From: Prado023 sp963798745
GTDB lineage: Bacteria; Actinomycetota; Actinomycetes; S36-B12; CAIYMF01
DNA length: 64,000 nt
Assembly (NCBI GenBank): GCA_963798745.1
Contig: CAWCUF010000003.1
Coordinates: 186,001 to 250,000 of the forward strand
Direction of reading: 5' to 3'
Made by a program: the position numbers and the translations under genes. The notes beneath the pieces were generated by a model. It made no database searches and was not told the DNA's origin. It saw only the letters and a program-made list of their open reading frames with translations. Positions 1 through 8,750 of the stretch are shown here, piece by piece. Positions within the stretch are counted from its first letter, which is position 1; each line of letters opens with the position of its first letter.

Positions 1-316
1 ACAGCTCGGGCAGGTCGATCGCTGCGACCGTGCATCCAGCCTTCGGCACGCCGCCGGCGGCGGGGATCGGGTAGTCGGCGTGGCTGTAGTCGAAGGCGTA
101 CTGCAGGTGGCCGAGGGCGAAGTCGACGCCGGACTCGGCTGCGGCCAGGGAGCGCTCGAAGTTGATCCGCTGCCGGCTCTGGCCAAGCCCGTTCTCCGCC
201 ACGACCGCAGCAGTCACCGTGAGCCCCGCGACGAACACCGTGATGCCGATCACGAGGATCATGCCGATGCCGGCGTCGTCGGCCAACCGTCGGCGCATGA
301 GTGCGCGCATGCCCAT
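1..316 (-). CDS. PilX-like pilus assembly protein, partial (C-terminus beyond window)
   Basis: Only the first 105 codons are in the window; the gene runs off the left edge. The ATG at 316 overlaps the stop of the upstream gene as TGATG, so it is translationally coupled to it. Residues 17-40 form one hydrophobic segment, followed by an amphipathic stretch with the motif SLAAAESGVDFALGHLQ, which resembles the AAExG signature of PilX N-terminal proteins. There is no classic G|FTLxE prepilin cleavage site, which is usual for PilX-like proteins. By position it is the third of three coupled minor-subunit genes. The role as a minor pilus component is inferred from this N-terminus and from the context. 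Confidence 0.6.
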   Translation of the reverse strand, partial: MGMRALMRRRLADDAGIGMILVIGITVFVAGLTVTAAVVAENGLGQSRQRINFERSLAAAESGVDFALGHLQYAFDYSHADYPIPAAGGVPKAGCTVAAIDLPEL

Positions 317-900
317 CACCCCTTGTTCCGGAGCCGGACGGAGACCGACGCCGCCTTGATGTCCACGCCGCGGCCCACGATGGCGTCGTACTCCATCTTC
401 AACGTCACCAAGGTGGACGGGCTCGGGTCGACGTCGATACCCACGTCGTAGGAGAACAGGGTCTTGACGATGAGTGCCGACGCCTGCCGCTTCTGGGTGG
501 GCACCGCTGGTGAGACCCCCTGGACGCGCCAGACGTCGAAGTGCTGACCGTCCGGGTTGTCCAGCAGCTTCCAGGTGACGATCTCCTCGGGGTCCGTGAG
601 GTAGTCCGAATCCGAGTCGATCCACAGCTGCAGGTGCTGGCGGCAGTAGGTGTCGCCCCCAGCCCGATCGCACACGACCCCACGGGCTTGCCGGATGTCG
701 CGGCCGAGCCGATCGAGGATCACCTTGGCGTCCTGCAGGCCGCGGTTCTCGTCGTCATTGTGCGTCAGGACCTGGGTGGCCTGCTGCACGCCGCTGAGGA
801 CCAGGCTGGAGACCACGCCGAGCAGCGTCATGGCGACCAGCAGCTCGATGAGGGTCATGCCGACCTCGGAGGCGTGTCGGATGGGCCGCGGGCTGGTCAT
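316..900 (-). CDS. Prepilin-type N-methylation domain protein (PilW/PulJ-like minor pilin)
   Basis: A 194-residue protein. Start chosen at ATG 900, which overlaps the upstream stop as TGATG, rather than the GTG-like site 12 bases earlier. The N-terminus has a class III signal: 14-residue leader ending in Gly14, then MTLIELLVAM with Glu at +5 and a hydrophobic helix of about 20 residues. The rest is a pilin-like globular domain with acidic turns (for example DSDSDYLTD) and no recognised catalytic motif. This architecture matches minor pseudopilins of the PilW/PulJ type. It is the middle gene of a coupled three-gene set. It needs a prepilin peptidase, which is not seen in this window. Confidence 0.75.
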   Translation of the reverse strand: MTSPRPIRHASEVGMTLIELLVAMTLLGVVSSLVLSGVQQATQVLTHNDDENRGLQDAKVILDRLGRDIRQARGVVCDRAGGDTYCRQHLQLWIDSDSDYLTDPEEIVTWKLLDNPDGQHFDVWRVQGVSPAVPTQKRQASALIVKTLFSYDVGIDVDPSPSTLVTLKMEYDAIVGRGVDIKAASVSVRLRNKG

Positions 901-2888
901 CACTTCTCCCACACCTGGAAGTTGGCGGGGAAGTCCCCCACGACGTCGTAGCCGACCCGCAGCCGGGCCATCTTCCCGACACCCCCGGCGGTCCAGACCC
1001 GGACCCCCACGTACTCGTCATTCTTCAGCCTCTTGCTCACCGGGAACTTCATCCAGACCTGCTGCCACCCGGTGCAGCCGCTCGCGCCGAACGAGTTGGT
1101 CGCTCCCGAGGCCGTCACGGCCGTGGCCAGGCTCGCGCCGACTCCGCTGCTGGACCCGATGTACGGCTGCGCGGTGATCGACCAGGGCAGTGCTACATCG
1201 TCCCCGGTGACCGGGGCGACCCAGAACTGCACCACGAGGTCCCCGTCGTATGTCCTGCCCCCCACCGAGCCGCGCCAGTCCACGACGTCGGTGGTCACCG
1301 CGCTGAGCAGGCTCCCGCCGGCGTTGATGATGCGGCCCGGCTCCGTGGCCACGAGGTTGCTCGAATACACCGGGAGCGTGGTATTTGCTGGCACCTGGGG
1401 GGCGTCCACGGCGGCGACCAGTGGCAGGCCCTGGCCCGTGGTGGAGGTGGGCAAGGGCACCCCGACACCCGGCCAGGTGGGGTTCGCCGCCGAACGATTG
1501 TGCAGGGTGTACTGCCGCAGTGAGTACTTGCTCACTGCTGCCGGGGAGGGCGGTGCGATTGCGGCCGCGCAGCGAACGGGCGCCACGTACGTCACAGCTG
1601 CCTCCGGCCGGCCCTGGGCGGTGGCGGCCTGCGTCCCGGGGCCGACGCTGTTCTTGGCGACCACGCTGACGTCGTAGGTCGACCCGTTGACCAGGCCGGT
1701 GATCGAGGCCGTGGTGGCGGTGGACACGCCATCGGTGAAGACCGTCCAGGCGGTGGCGCTGGTCAGCTTGTAGGAGACGACGTAGTCGGTGATGTCCGAC
1801 GAGCCTGAGGAGGCCGGTGCGGTCCATGCCGCGTCGAGCCGCCCGTCGCCGGTCGTGAGTACCAGGCCCGTGGGCGCACCCGGCGTCGTGGTGACCTCAC
1901 CACTGCCGCCACCTCCGGTGACCGCGCCGACGACGACGCGGACGAGCATGTCCACCGATGCCGTGCCGGTGGCGGCGCCGGGCTGCGCTGCCGACGTGGC
2001 CGTGAGAAGCGACCAGGTGTCGCCGGCAGGGGTGCCGGCCGGGACAGCGCGTACCGCCCAGAAGACGACCGATGCGGTCGGGTCGATCCGGCCCGTGTCC
2101 AGGAGCGCGTCGTCCGGGGCGTTCGTGTTGGTGAGGGGCACGTCTATGGCCGGATCGTCGTCCCACACCTTGTTGCCGTCGTCGCGGAACAGCGACCACT
2201 GCCACGGCGCGGCGCCCCCGATGGTGAGGTTCCACCGGTCCGGTGCTCCCTGGTTGGACAACTCGAACCCGAACGGTACGTCGAAGTCCGCGTTGATCGT
2301 CTGCGACGTGCTGCCCAACGGCGTCAGCTTGAACACCGGGATCGGCAGGCCCCGGTTGGTCTCGGTCACGAGGCTGGACATCGTGCGCGTGCGCGCAACC
2401 CCACCAACGGTCCAGTTGGCGACGACCGTCACCCGCTTGTAGACGGCGTCGGTGTCCTTCGGGTTGGTCACGTAGGTGGCGATCGTGACGGGGAGCTGGT
2501 TGGACAGCGCTGAGGCGATCTGGGCGCGATGCTGGGCGATGCCGCCGGTCGGCTGGGCGATCAGCTCTTCCTGGATGCCGGTGTCCACGACGATGCACTT
2601 GCCCTCCGGACACGTGACGATCCGTGGGTCACCGGCCAGGTCAGCGGTGGTCATCGTCAGGTCGCCGTAGGCCATCGCGCGCGCCTTCTCCATGGCCTGG
2701 GTGGCGAAGTCGACACCCTGCTGCTCGGCTCGCGACACGAAGGAAGCGCGCAGGGAGCCGATCGAGGCGGCCGCCAGGGCGGTGAAGACGATGCCGAGCA
2801 CGAACAGCGCGACGACGGCCTCGACGAGCGTGAAGCCCGAGTCGCCGGCAAGCCGGAGGCGCAGGCGTGCGAGCAGCGGGCGTCCCAT
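900..2888 (-). CDS. Large prepilin-like protein with fibronectin type III domain
   Basis: A 662-residue protein starting at ATG 2888; the open frame extends upstream to a TTG at 2939, but that gives a non-typical proline-rich leader. Residues 1-18 are a basic leader ending in Gly18, followed by FTLVEAVVALFVLGIVF with Glu at +5, so it should be processed like a pilin. Residues about 335-430 form a fibronectin type III domain (core GAPTGL, then DYVVSYK and GLVNGSTYDVSVVAKNS). The C-terminal 230 residues are Ser/Thr/Gly/Val-rich and probably beta-sandwich, unassigned. The size, several times that of a normal pilin, suggests a tip or adhesive subunit; that is inference. No clear Shine-Dalgarno precedes the start. 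Confidence 0.72.
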   Translation of the reverse strand: MGRPLLARLRLRLAGDSGFTLVEAVVALFVLGIVFTALAAASIGSLRASFVSRAEQQGVDFATQAMEKARAMAYGDLTMTTADLAGDPRIVTCPEGKCIVVDTGIQEELIAQPTGGIAQHRAQIASALSNQLPVTIATYVTNPKDTDAVYKRVTVVANWTVGGVARTRTMSSLVTETNRGLPIPVFKLTPLGSTSQTINADFDVPFGFELSNQGAPDRWNLTIGGAAPWQWSLFRDDGNKVWDDDPAIDVPLTNTNAPDDALLDTGRIDPTASVVFWAVRAVPAGTPAGDTWSLLTATSAAQPGAATGTASVDMLVRVVVGAVTGGGGSGEVTTTPGAPTGLVLTTGDGRLDAAWTAPASSGSSDITDYVVSYKLTSATAWTVFTDGVSTATTASITGLVNGSTYDVSVVAKNSVGPGTQAATAQGRPEAAVTYVAPVRCAAAIAPPSPAAVSKYSLRQYTLHNRSAANPTWPGVGVPLPTSTTGQGLPLVAAVDAPQVPANTTLPVYSSNLVATEPGRIINAGGSLLSAVTTDVVDWRGSVGGRTYDGDLVVQFWVAPVTGDDVALPWSITAQPYIGSSSGVGASLATAVTASGATNSFGASGCTGWQQVWMKFPVSKRLKNDEYVGVRVWTAGGVGKMARLRVGYDVVGDFPANFQVWEK

Positions 2889-2986
2889 GCGTGGGTTATC
2901 GGCGGGCGGGGGTCGCGGGTGAAGTGGGGGGTGCGGCAAACGGGTGGCTGCGTCTGCGCGGCGAGGACGCTCCGCGACGGAACGCC

Positions 2987-3020
2987 CGAAGGCCCCGGAC
3001 CTCAGGGTCCGGGGCCTTCG
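2987..3020 (-). terminator. 15-bp perfect hairpin terminator after the major pilin
   Basis: Positions 2987-3001 and 3006-3020 are perfect inverted repeats (15 bp, nearly all G/C) with a TCAG loop. It begins 18 bases past the ancestral pilin stop at 3038-3040 and lies before the next minus-strand gene. There is no U-tract, which is common for actinobacterial terminators. It would let the pilin be expressed far above the three minor subunits downstream. Confidence 0.7.
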
Positions 3021-3037
3021 GTTGGTGCTGGGTCAGA

Positions 3038-3473
3038 TCACGGGCAGTCGGATCCTTCTGCAGGCCTGCCGGGGCTCGAGTAGCTGAACTTCCGGCGTCG
3101 CCGGCGGCAGTCGCCGTCCATGCAGTAGGACTGATTGCCTCATCGATGGTCCAGGTGATCATCGATGGTCGCCGTTGCCGTCGTAGTTGCTGCCGGTCGG
3201 AGTACTTGAAGCCGACTGCCTCCCAGTCCGCGTCAGCGGCATCATCGGTACCGGTCGTCGTTACGTAGGCACGCTCTCGGTCAGGAACGTCTCCTGGGCC
3301 GTCGCCGCGTTGCGCAGGTCGGCCTTGACGGCAGCTTCCCAGCCCTTCTGGCGCTGGTTCAGGAAGACCGGGATCGCGATCGCGGCGAGGATGCCGATGA
3401 TGATGATGACGACGAGGAGCTCGATGAGGGTGAAGCCCTCTTCGCCCCGCTCCTTGCGCAGCTTCTCCAACAT
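3038..3473 (-). pseudogene. Major-type pilin gene with several frame breaks
   Basis: Starts at ATG 3473 with AAGGAG seven bases upstream. The first 70 codons are a textbook type IV pilin: short leader ending GEEG, then FTLIELLVVIIIIGILAAI with Glu at +5, then the helical stem. A TAA at 3263-3261 ends this frame. The pilin sequence resumes in shifted frames: 3261-3196 reads TTTGTDDAADADWEAVGFK, 3194-3168 returns to the first frame (GSNYDGNGD), and 3136-3038 in a third frame reads NQSYCMDGD and ends KFSYSSPGRPAEGSDCP, stop. Bridged, the product is about 145 residues, the same length as the intact neighbour pilin, which shares the YCM motif. Either real decay or clustered sequencing indels; the protein as written would lack its C-terminal half. 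Confidence 0.8.
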
Positions 3474-3597
3474 GTGTTGCTCCTTGTGTGTGACGTGAGG
3501 CCCGGCTTGGGCCGGACAGTCAAGGGATCGGAGCCACCCCCGGAGGTCTTGAGCGCGGCCTGCCCCGTCACCCGTTCAGGCGAGCCCTGGTGCGGTC

Positions 3598-4035
3598 TCA
3601 GTCACAGGTGAACGGATCGAAGGCGCTGGCGCCGATCCTCAGGCCTGCCTGGCTGGACATCGCGAAGAACTTGCCGGACCCCGAGCGTGCCGTCATGCAG
3701 TAGCTCGTCCCCTCGACCGCCGAGACCGTGATCGCAGTTGTGCCGCCGAAGTAGTTCCTCGCGTCGGAAGGGCGGAATCCGGCTGCCGACAACTCCCCGA
3801 TGACCGAGGCGAACCTGTTCGGATCGGTACCGGCCAGCACCGCATGTTGGACTCCGGCCGCATTGCGCAGGTCGCTGCTGACCGCCGCGTCCCAGCCCTT
3901 CTGCTGCTGGCGCAGCAGCACGGTGATCGAGATGGTGGCCAGTATGCCCACGATCATGATCACCACCAGCAACTCGGCGAGGGTGAAGCCCTCATCGGAG
4001 CCCTTGGCTGTGCGACCCGCGATGTCCACGGCCAT
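3598..4035 (-). CDS. Type IV pilin
   Basis: A 145-residue pilin. ATG 4035 is preferred over the GTG three bases earlier because GGGAGG lies four to five bases before it. The leader ends at Gly16, followed by FTLAELLVVIMIVGILATI with Glu at +5. The C-terminal domain has a disulfide pair candidate (Cys in SYCMTA and the penultimate residue in FTCD), as in many Gram-positive pilins. It is the closest relative of the broken pilin just downstream (shared QQKGWDAAVSSDLRNAA-type stem), so the two are probably paralogues. It would be a structural subunit of the fibre built by PilB/PilC. Confidence 0.85.
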   Translation of the reverse strand: MAVDIAGRTAKGSDEGFTLAELLVVIMIVGILATISITVLLRQQQKGWDAAVSSDLRNAAGVQHAVLAGTDPNRFASVIGELSAAGFRPSDARNYFGGTTAITVSAVEGTSYCMTARSGSGKFFAMSSQAGLRIGASAFDPFTCD

Positions 4036-4306
4036 CACACCTCCCTCTCACCGTTCGATCCCTGTCACCGGGCGCCCAAGGCCGGCACTGCGGTGCGTCT
4101 TGGCTGGATCGGCAGACCATGCGGGCGGATTGAACGTCTGCCTCCGCCCCGGGGCCTCGGCCCAGCCAGGGGACGTTCCGGAACTGACGATCACTGGCCA
4201 GCCCAATCGGTAGGATCGCGGCGCAGCAATCGCCGAATCGGCCTCCCCTTCAGCCGTCGCGGGGTGGAGTCGATGCTGGAGTGGGTCCAGCCAGCGAAGG
4301 GGGAAC

Positions 4307-5299
4307 ATGGCCAAGCATCGGGTGCCGAACCCGGACGACGTGCCGCGGTCCCCGACCGGGCGGATCCCGCAGTGGGTCATGGACGAGGCGGCGGGGCGGC
4401 CGACGGGGCCCGTCCCGTTCCGGGCGTCATCCGGTGCGGGGATTCTCGACGGTGCCGCAGCCGCGCCGCGTCGATCGCGCCGACGGCGCCGATCACCGGG
4501 GCGAGCGCCGGGCTGGCGGGTCGCCTTCGGCGTCACGATCGTCGTTGCCCTGTCGGCGGTGGCACAGTTCGGGCTGCCGCACTCCCTCACCCAGGACATC
4601 GCCTGGCTGAACCGGGGCACCGACACGAGCCCGCCGTACGGCGTCGAGGAGTCCGCGGGCCGGCTGCTGCCGCCCGTGCCGGGACCGCCCGCGGCCGCCG
4701 GCTCGTACGCGTTCATGGTGACCGATCCGCAGACGGCCACCCCCGTGCGCTGGTCCCCGTGCCGTCCGGTGCACTACGTGATCCGGCCCGACGGCAGCAT
4801 CAAGGGCGGGAGGAAGATGATCGACGACGCGTTCGCCGGACTCTCCTCCGCGACAGGTCTGCAGTTCGTCAACGACGGTGCCACCAGCGAATCGCCGACA
4901 GACCAACGGTCCGCGTACCAGCCGGACAGGTACGGCAAGCGGTGGGCACCGGTCCTGGTCGCGTGGGCCACCCCCGACGAGGTCCTCGAGTTCAGCACCG
5001 ACGTCGCCGGGATCGCCGGGCCCAGCGCCTTCTCGACGCCGAGCGGGGATGGGATGCTGGTGTCGGGCACCGTCTACCTCGACCCGGTCAAGCTCAAGGA
5101 CACCCGCAAGGCCCTCGGGGCTGCCGAGGCCAGCAACATCGTCGTGCACGAGTTGGGCCACCTGGTCGGGCTCGACCATGTCAACGACAACACCCAGTTG
5201 ATGTTCCCCGCCCCGCAACCGGGCGTGACCGGCTACCAGGCTGGCGACCTGGCCGGGTTGGCGATCCTGGGACAGGGCCCCTGCCAACCGGACGCCTGA
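4307..5299 (+). CDS. Membrane-anchored zinc metalloprotease (matrixin/M10-like)
   Basis: A 330-residue protein with AAGGGGG ahead of ATG 4307. Residues 1-70 are basic and proline-rich (cytoplasmic), residues 72-90 are a single transmembrane helix, and the remainder is outside. The zinc site is HELGHLVGLDH at residues 281-291 (three His ligands, Glu282 general base), followed by a Met-containing turn (LMFPAP), as in metzincins of the matrixin type. It is on the opposite strand to the surrounding pilus genes and divergent from the pilin at 4035, with 271 bases between them. A role in processing surface or pilus proteins is only suggested by position. Confidence 0.78.
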   Translation: MAKHRVPNPDDVPRSPTGRIPQWVMDEAAGRPTGPVPFRASSGAGILDGAAAAPRRSRRRRRSPGRAPGWRVAFGVTIVVALSAVAQFGLPHSLTQDIAWLNRGTDTSPPYGVEESAGRLLPPVPGPPAAAGSYAFMVTDPQTATPVRWSPCRPVHYVIRPDGSIKGGRKMIDDAFAGLSSATGLQFVNDGATSESPTDQRSAYQPDRYGKRWAPVLVAWATPDEVLEFSTDVAGIAGPSAFSTPSGDGMLVSGTVYLDPVKLKDTRKALGAAEASNIVVHELGHLVGLDHVNDNTQLMFPAPQPGVTGYQAGDLAGLAILGQGPCQPDA

Positions 5300-5353
5300 G
5301 CGCGGCGGCGGCAGGCACCCGCAGGGCGGCCCAGCCCAGCGCCGAACACGAAC

Positions 5354-6577
5354 TCACTGGATCAGGTCGAACACCTTGAAGATCGGCATGTACAGCGCGA
5401 TGATCATCGACCCGATGACCACGCCCATGACCGCGATCATCAACGGCTCGATCAGCGAGGTCAGTGCGTCGGTGGTCGCCTCGACCTCCTGGTCGTAGAA
5501 CTCGCTGATCTTGCGCAGCATCTCGTCGAGGGCTCCAGTGTCCTCACCGACGCTCATCATCTGCACCACCATCGGTGGGAACACCGGATGCGCCAACAGC
5601 GGCCGGGACAGGGACTCGCCCTGGCGCACGCTCTCCTGCACGTCGCGCACCGCCCGGCCGACCACCACGTTGCCCGTGGTGTCGGCCACGATGTCCAGCG
5701 CCTGCAGGATCGGCACGCCGGAGCTGATCATGGTGCCGAGGTTGCGGGTGAACCGCGCCACGGCGATCTTCTGGAACAGCGGCCCGAACACGGGCGCCCG
5801 CAGCTTCAACGGGTCCACGACATCGCGCACCTTCGGGTGCCGACTGAAGCGCTTCCAGAGCACACCAAGAGTGATCAGTAGGACCACGATGTAGAGGATC
5901 GAACCCTTGAGAAGCTCGGAGAGGAAGACCAGGAACCGGGTCGGGGCCGGCAGCGTGCCGCCCAATGAGGAGAACATCTCCTTGAACGTGGGCACGATGA
6001 ACAGCAGCATTCCGGTGACCCCGAGAACAGCCATCACCGCGACCACCACCGGGTAGGTCATCGCCGACTTCACCTTGCCGCGCAGCTTGACCTCGGCCTC
6101 GTAGTTGGCCGCCACCTGCAGCAGCGACTTGTCCAGGAAGCCGCCGACCTCGCCGGCCCGACACATGTTGACCATCAGCGGCGGGAACACCGCGGGATGC
6201 ACGCCCATGGCCGCGCTGAGCGCCTTGCCGCCCTCCACCTCGGTGCGCACCTGGGTGAGCACCTTGGCCAACGGCTTGCACTCGGTCTGCTCCTCGAGGA
6301 TGGTCAGCGCGCGCAACAGCGACAGGCCCGAGTTCACCATCGTGGCGAACTGCCGGGACATGATCGACAGGTCCTTGAGACCCACCTTGTTCCCGAACCC
6401 GGGGATGCTCAGCTCGCGCTTGAGCCCGGCGTTGGCCTGCGTGATCGACACCGGCGCGTAGCCCATCGTCTTGAGCCGATTGGCCACCACGGCCGGTGAC
6501 TCGGCCTTGAGCCGACCGCGCACCATGTTGCCGCCGCGGTCACGCACCGCGTACTCGAACTCCAGCGCCTTGTTCAT
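5354..6577 (-). CDS. pilC: Type IV pilus inner-membrane platform protein PilC (GspF family)
   Basis: A 407-residue protein, the usual length for PilC/GspF. It has two repeated T2SSF cytoplasmic helical domains (about residues 70-190 and 270-390), with transmembrane segments near 170-190, 220-240 and at the C-terminus (IAVMGVVIGSMIIALYMPIF). The start at ATG 6577 lies ten bases after the pilT stop, with GAGGGG overlapping that stop. It is the membrane base that couples the PilB and PilT motors to pilin addition and removal. It converges on the metalloprotease gene. Confidence 0.93.
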   Translation of the reverse strand: MNKALEFEYAVRDRGGNMVRGRLKAESPAVVANRLKTMGYAPVSITQANAGLKRELSIPGFGNKVGLKDLSIMSRQFATMVNSGLSLLRALTILEEQTECKPLAKVLTQVRTEVEGGKALSAAMGVHPAVFPPLMVNMCRAGEVGGFLDKSLLQVAANYEAEVKLRGKVKSAMTYPVVVAVMAVLGVTGMLLFIVPTFKEMFSSLGGTLPAPTRFLVFLSELLKGSILYIVVLLITLGVLWKRFSRHPKVRDVVDPLKLRAPVFGPLFQKIAVARFTRNLGTMISSGVPILQALDIVADTTGNVVVGRAVRDVQESVRQGESLSRPLLAHPVFPPMVVQMMSVGEDTGALDEMLRKISEFYDQEVEATTDALTSLIEPLMIAVMGVVIGSMIIALYMPIFKVFDLIQ

Positions 6578-6587
6578 CGCGTGCCCC

Positions 6588-8603
6588 TCATCGCCGGCCG
6601 ACCATGCGGGTGAAGTCCTCCACGTGGTGGGCCTTCTCGAAGGCCACGTCGTAGCTGATCCGCCCGGACTTCACCAGCTCGGCGAGGTTCTGGTCCAGCG
6701 TGTGCATCCCGTGCGTCGCGCCGGCCTGCAGGGCTGAGTAGATCTGGTGGGTCTTGCCCTCGCGGATCAGGTTGCGGATCGCGGGAGTGGCCACCAGGAC
6801 CTCGGTGGCCGCCACCCGGCCGCGCCCGTTGATCGTCTTGCACAGGGTCTGGCAGACCACCGCCTGCAGGGTGCCCGCGAGTTGCTGGCGGATCTGCTGC
6901 TGCTGGGTCGGCGGGAACACGTCGATCACACGGTCGATGGTCTGGGCGGCGTCCTGGGTGTGCAGGGTGGCGAACACCAGGTGGCCGGTCTCCGCGGCGG
7001 TCAGCGCCACCTGGATGGTCTCCAGGTCGCGCATCTCGCCGACCAGGATGATGTCGGGGTCCTGGCGCAGCACGTGCTTGAGCGCGTTGGCGAAGGAGTA
7101 GGTGTCCTGCCCCACCTCGCGCTGGTTGACCAGGCAGCCCTTGTGCGCGTGCAGGAACTCGATCGGGTCCTCGACGGTCATGATGTGCTCCGCGCGGGTC
7201 CGGTTGGCCTGGTCGACCAGCGCGGCCAGCGTCGTGGACTTGCCCGACCCGGTGGGCCCGGTGACCAGCACGAAGCCGCGCGGCAGTGCGGCCAGGTTGG
7301 CCATCGCCGGAGGCATCCCGAGGGACTCGAGGGTCTTGATCTCGAACGGGATCACCCGGAACGCCGCCCCGAGGGCGTCACGCTGCCGGTACAGGTTGAC
7401 CCGGAAGCGCGCCACCCCCTTGAGCGCGTAGGAGAAGTCCAGCTCGAGGACCTCCTCGAAGCGCTCGCGCTGCTGCTGGGTGCAGATCGCGTACATCACC
7501 CGCTGGATCACCTCGGGGGTCAGCGGCTGCGCCTCGGGGATCGGTCGCAGGCTGCCGTCCACCCGGACCGTGGGCGGTGCCCCGGCCGCCAGGTGCAGGT
7601 CCGAGCCGCGCATCTCGATCATGGCGATCAGGGCGTCGGCCAGCGCGAAGTCGCCGTCACGCACCTCGTCCTCGGTGGTGCGGCGCGAGTAGGCCGCGGA
7701 CGCGGACTCGGCGATCCGCAGCTCTGGTGCGGGGCCGACGCCGGGGGCGTCCGGGACCAGGCCGACGTCCGCGCCGTGCAGGTCGGGCGCGAGTGCCGGG
7801 ACGGGTTGGTGGGTGGGTGCGGGCGGTGCAGTGGTTGTTGGCGCTGGGCCGCCGGGCATCGGCGCGGCGAGTGGCATCGCGGCGGCTGGCGTCGGCGCAG
7901 CGGCGGTCGGCATCGGCGCGGCTGGCATCGGGGCAGTCGGCATCGGGGCGCTCGGCATCGGGGCGCGAGCCGACATCGGGGCCAGCGGGGGCGCGGGTGC
8001 CGCCCCTGAGGCGGACATGGGCGCACCGCCCGGTGGAGGCGTCGACGCCGGGGGCGTGGTGTATGCCGCGGGAGGGACCGCCGGCCGGGCGTGACCAGCC
8101 GGCTGACCGGGCAGCCCACGTCCGTTCGATGGACCTCCGGTGGAGACATACCCCGGCGGCGGCCCACCGTTCGCGACGTACCCGGGCGGCGGCCCACCGC
8201 TCGCCACGTGCCCGGGCGGCGGCCCACCGACCTTGCCGAGCTTCGCGGGCTGAGCGTGCGGGCCTGGACCCGGCCCAGGGGTGGTGTCGTGCGGGTTCCT
8301 CGGATGGTCCGAGTGCGACGTGGCAGCGGCGGGGTGGGGGTACCTCGGGGGGGCCGTCGCGGGCATCCCCTGCACCGCCGATGGACCACGTGGTGTGCCG
8401 GGGGGCTCTGAGGCGGGCACGCCTGCCCCCGCCGGGTGACCTCCCGACGGGGCCGCCTGCTGTCGCGCTGATGGCGAGTCGGCCCAGCCCTGACTCCCCG
8501 CCCCGCCCTGACCGGGCCGACCAACCAGACCGCCGGGCGCCAGCGGCGGCTCAGGTCGCACAGCTGCGGGGCGGGCAACGTTCCCCGGGATGAGCTCGTC
8601 CAT
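6588..8603 (-). CDS. pilT: Pilus retraction ATPase PilT with long proline-rich N-terminal extension
   Basis: A 671-residue protein starting at ATG 8603 (GGAGGG three bases upstream); longer frames exist but lack this signal. The C-terminal 350 residues are a complete PilT: PAS-like N-domain (GSDLHLAAG, RVDGSL), Walker A GPTGSGKST at about 447-455, Asp box (EDPIEFLH), Walker B (DIILVGEMRD) and His box (FATLHTQDAAQTIDR). PilT itself is normally about 350-370 residues. Here about 320 residues of Pro/Ala/Met/Gly-rich low-complexity sequence precede it (PPPGYV repeats, PMPTAPMPAAPMPT). The extension is probably disordered and may mediate localisation or partner binding; that is inference. Confidence 0.92.
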   Translation of the reverse strand: MDELIPGNVARPAAVRPEPPLAPGGLVGRPGQGGAGSQGWADSPSARQQAAPSGGHPAGAGVPASEPPGTPRGPSAVQGMPATAPPRYPHPAAATSHSDHPRNPHDTTPGPGPGPHAQPAKLGKVGGPPPGHVASGGPPPGYVANGGPPPGYVSTGGPSNGRGLPGQPAGHARPAVPPAAYTTPPASTPPPGGAPMSASGAAPAPPLAPMSARAPMPSAPMPTAPMPAAPMPTAAAPTPAAAMPLAAPMPGGPAPTTTAPPAPTHQPVPALAPDLHGADVGLVPDAPGVGPAPELRIAESASAAYSRRTTEDEVRDGDFALADALIAMIEMRGSDLHLAAGAPPTVRVDGSLRPIPEAQPLTPEVIQRVMYAICTQQQRERFEEVLELDFSYALKGVARFRVNLYRQRDALGAAFRVIPFEIKTLESLGMPPAMANLAALPRGFVLVTGPTGSGKSTTLAALVDQANRTRAEHIMTVEDPIEFLHAHKGCLVNQREVGQDTYSFANALKHVLRQDPDIILVGEMRDLETIQVALTAAETGHLVFATLHTQDAAQTIDRVIDVFPPTQQQQIRQQLAGTLQAVVCQTLCKTINGRGRVAATEVLVATPAIRNLIREGKTHQIYSALQAGATHGMHTLDQNLAELVKSGRISYDVAFEKAHHVEDFTRMVGRR

Positions 8604-8750
8604 GGTCCCTCCGCAGGTCGGTCGGGGTGGCGCACCCCTCCCGCCCTGCATCGGTTCGCCCCGCCGGATGACTTGAGCGCGCAGGAACCGTGCAGGTTCA
8701 ACGAATCCCAGCGCGACCCGGATCATGGGTGCGCCGCCCGCTGGGCTCTG

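Noticed and set aside
3474..3597. Short GGCCC/GGGCC stem as a terminator of the second pilin
   Set aside because: Only a 5-bp stem; too weak compared with the 15-bp hairpin at 2987-3020.
4048..4740. 230-codon minus-strand frame over the pilin-protease intergenic region
   Set aside because: Overlaps the metalloprotease start and coding region; low-complexity Arg/Pro translation without ribosome site.
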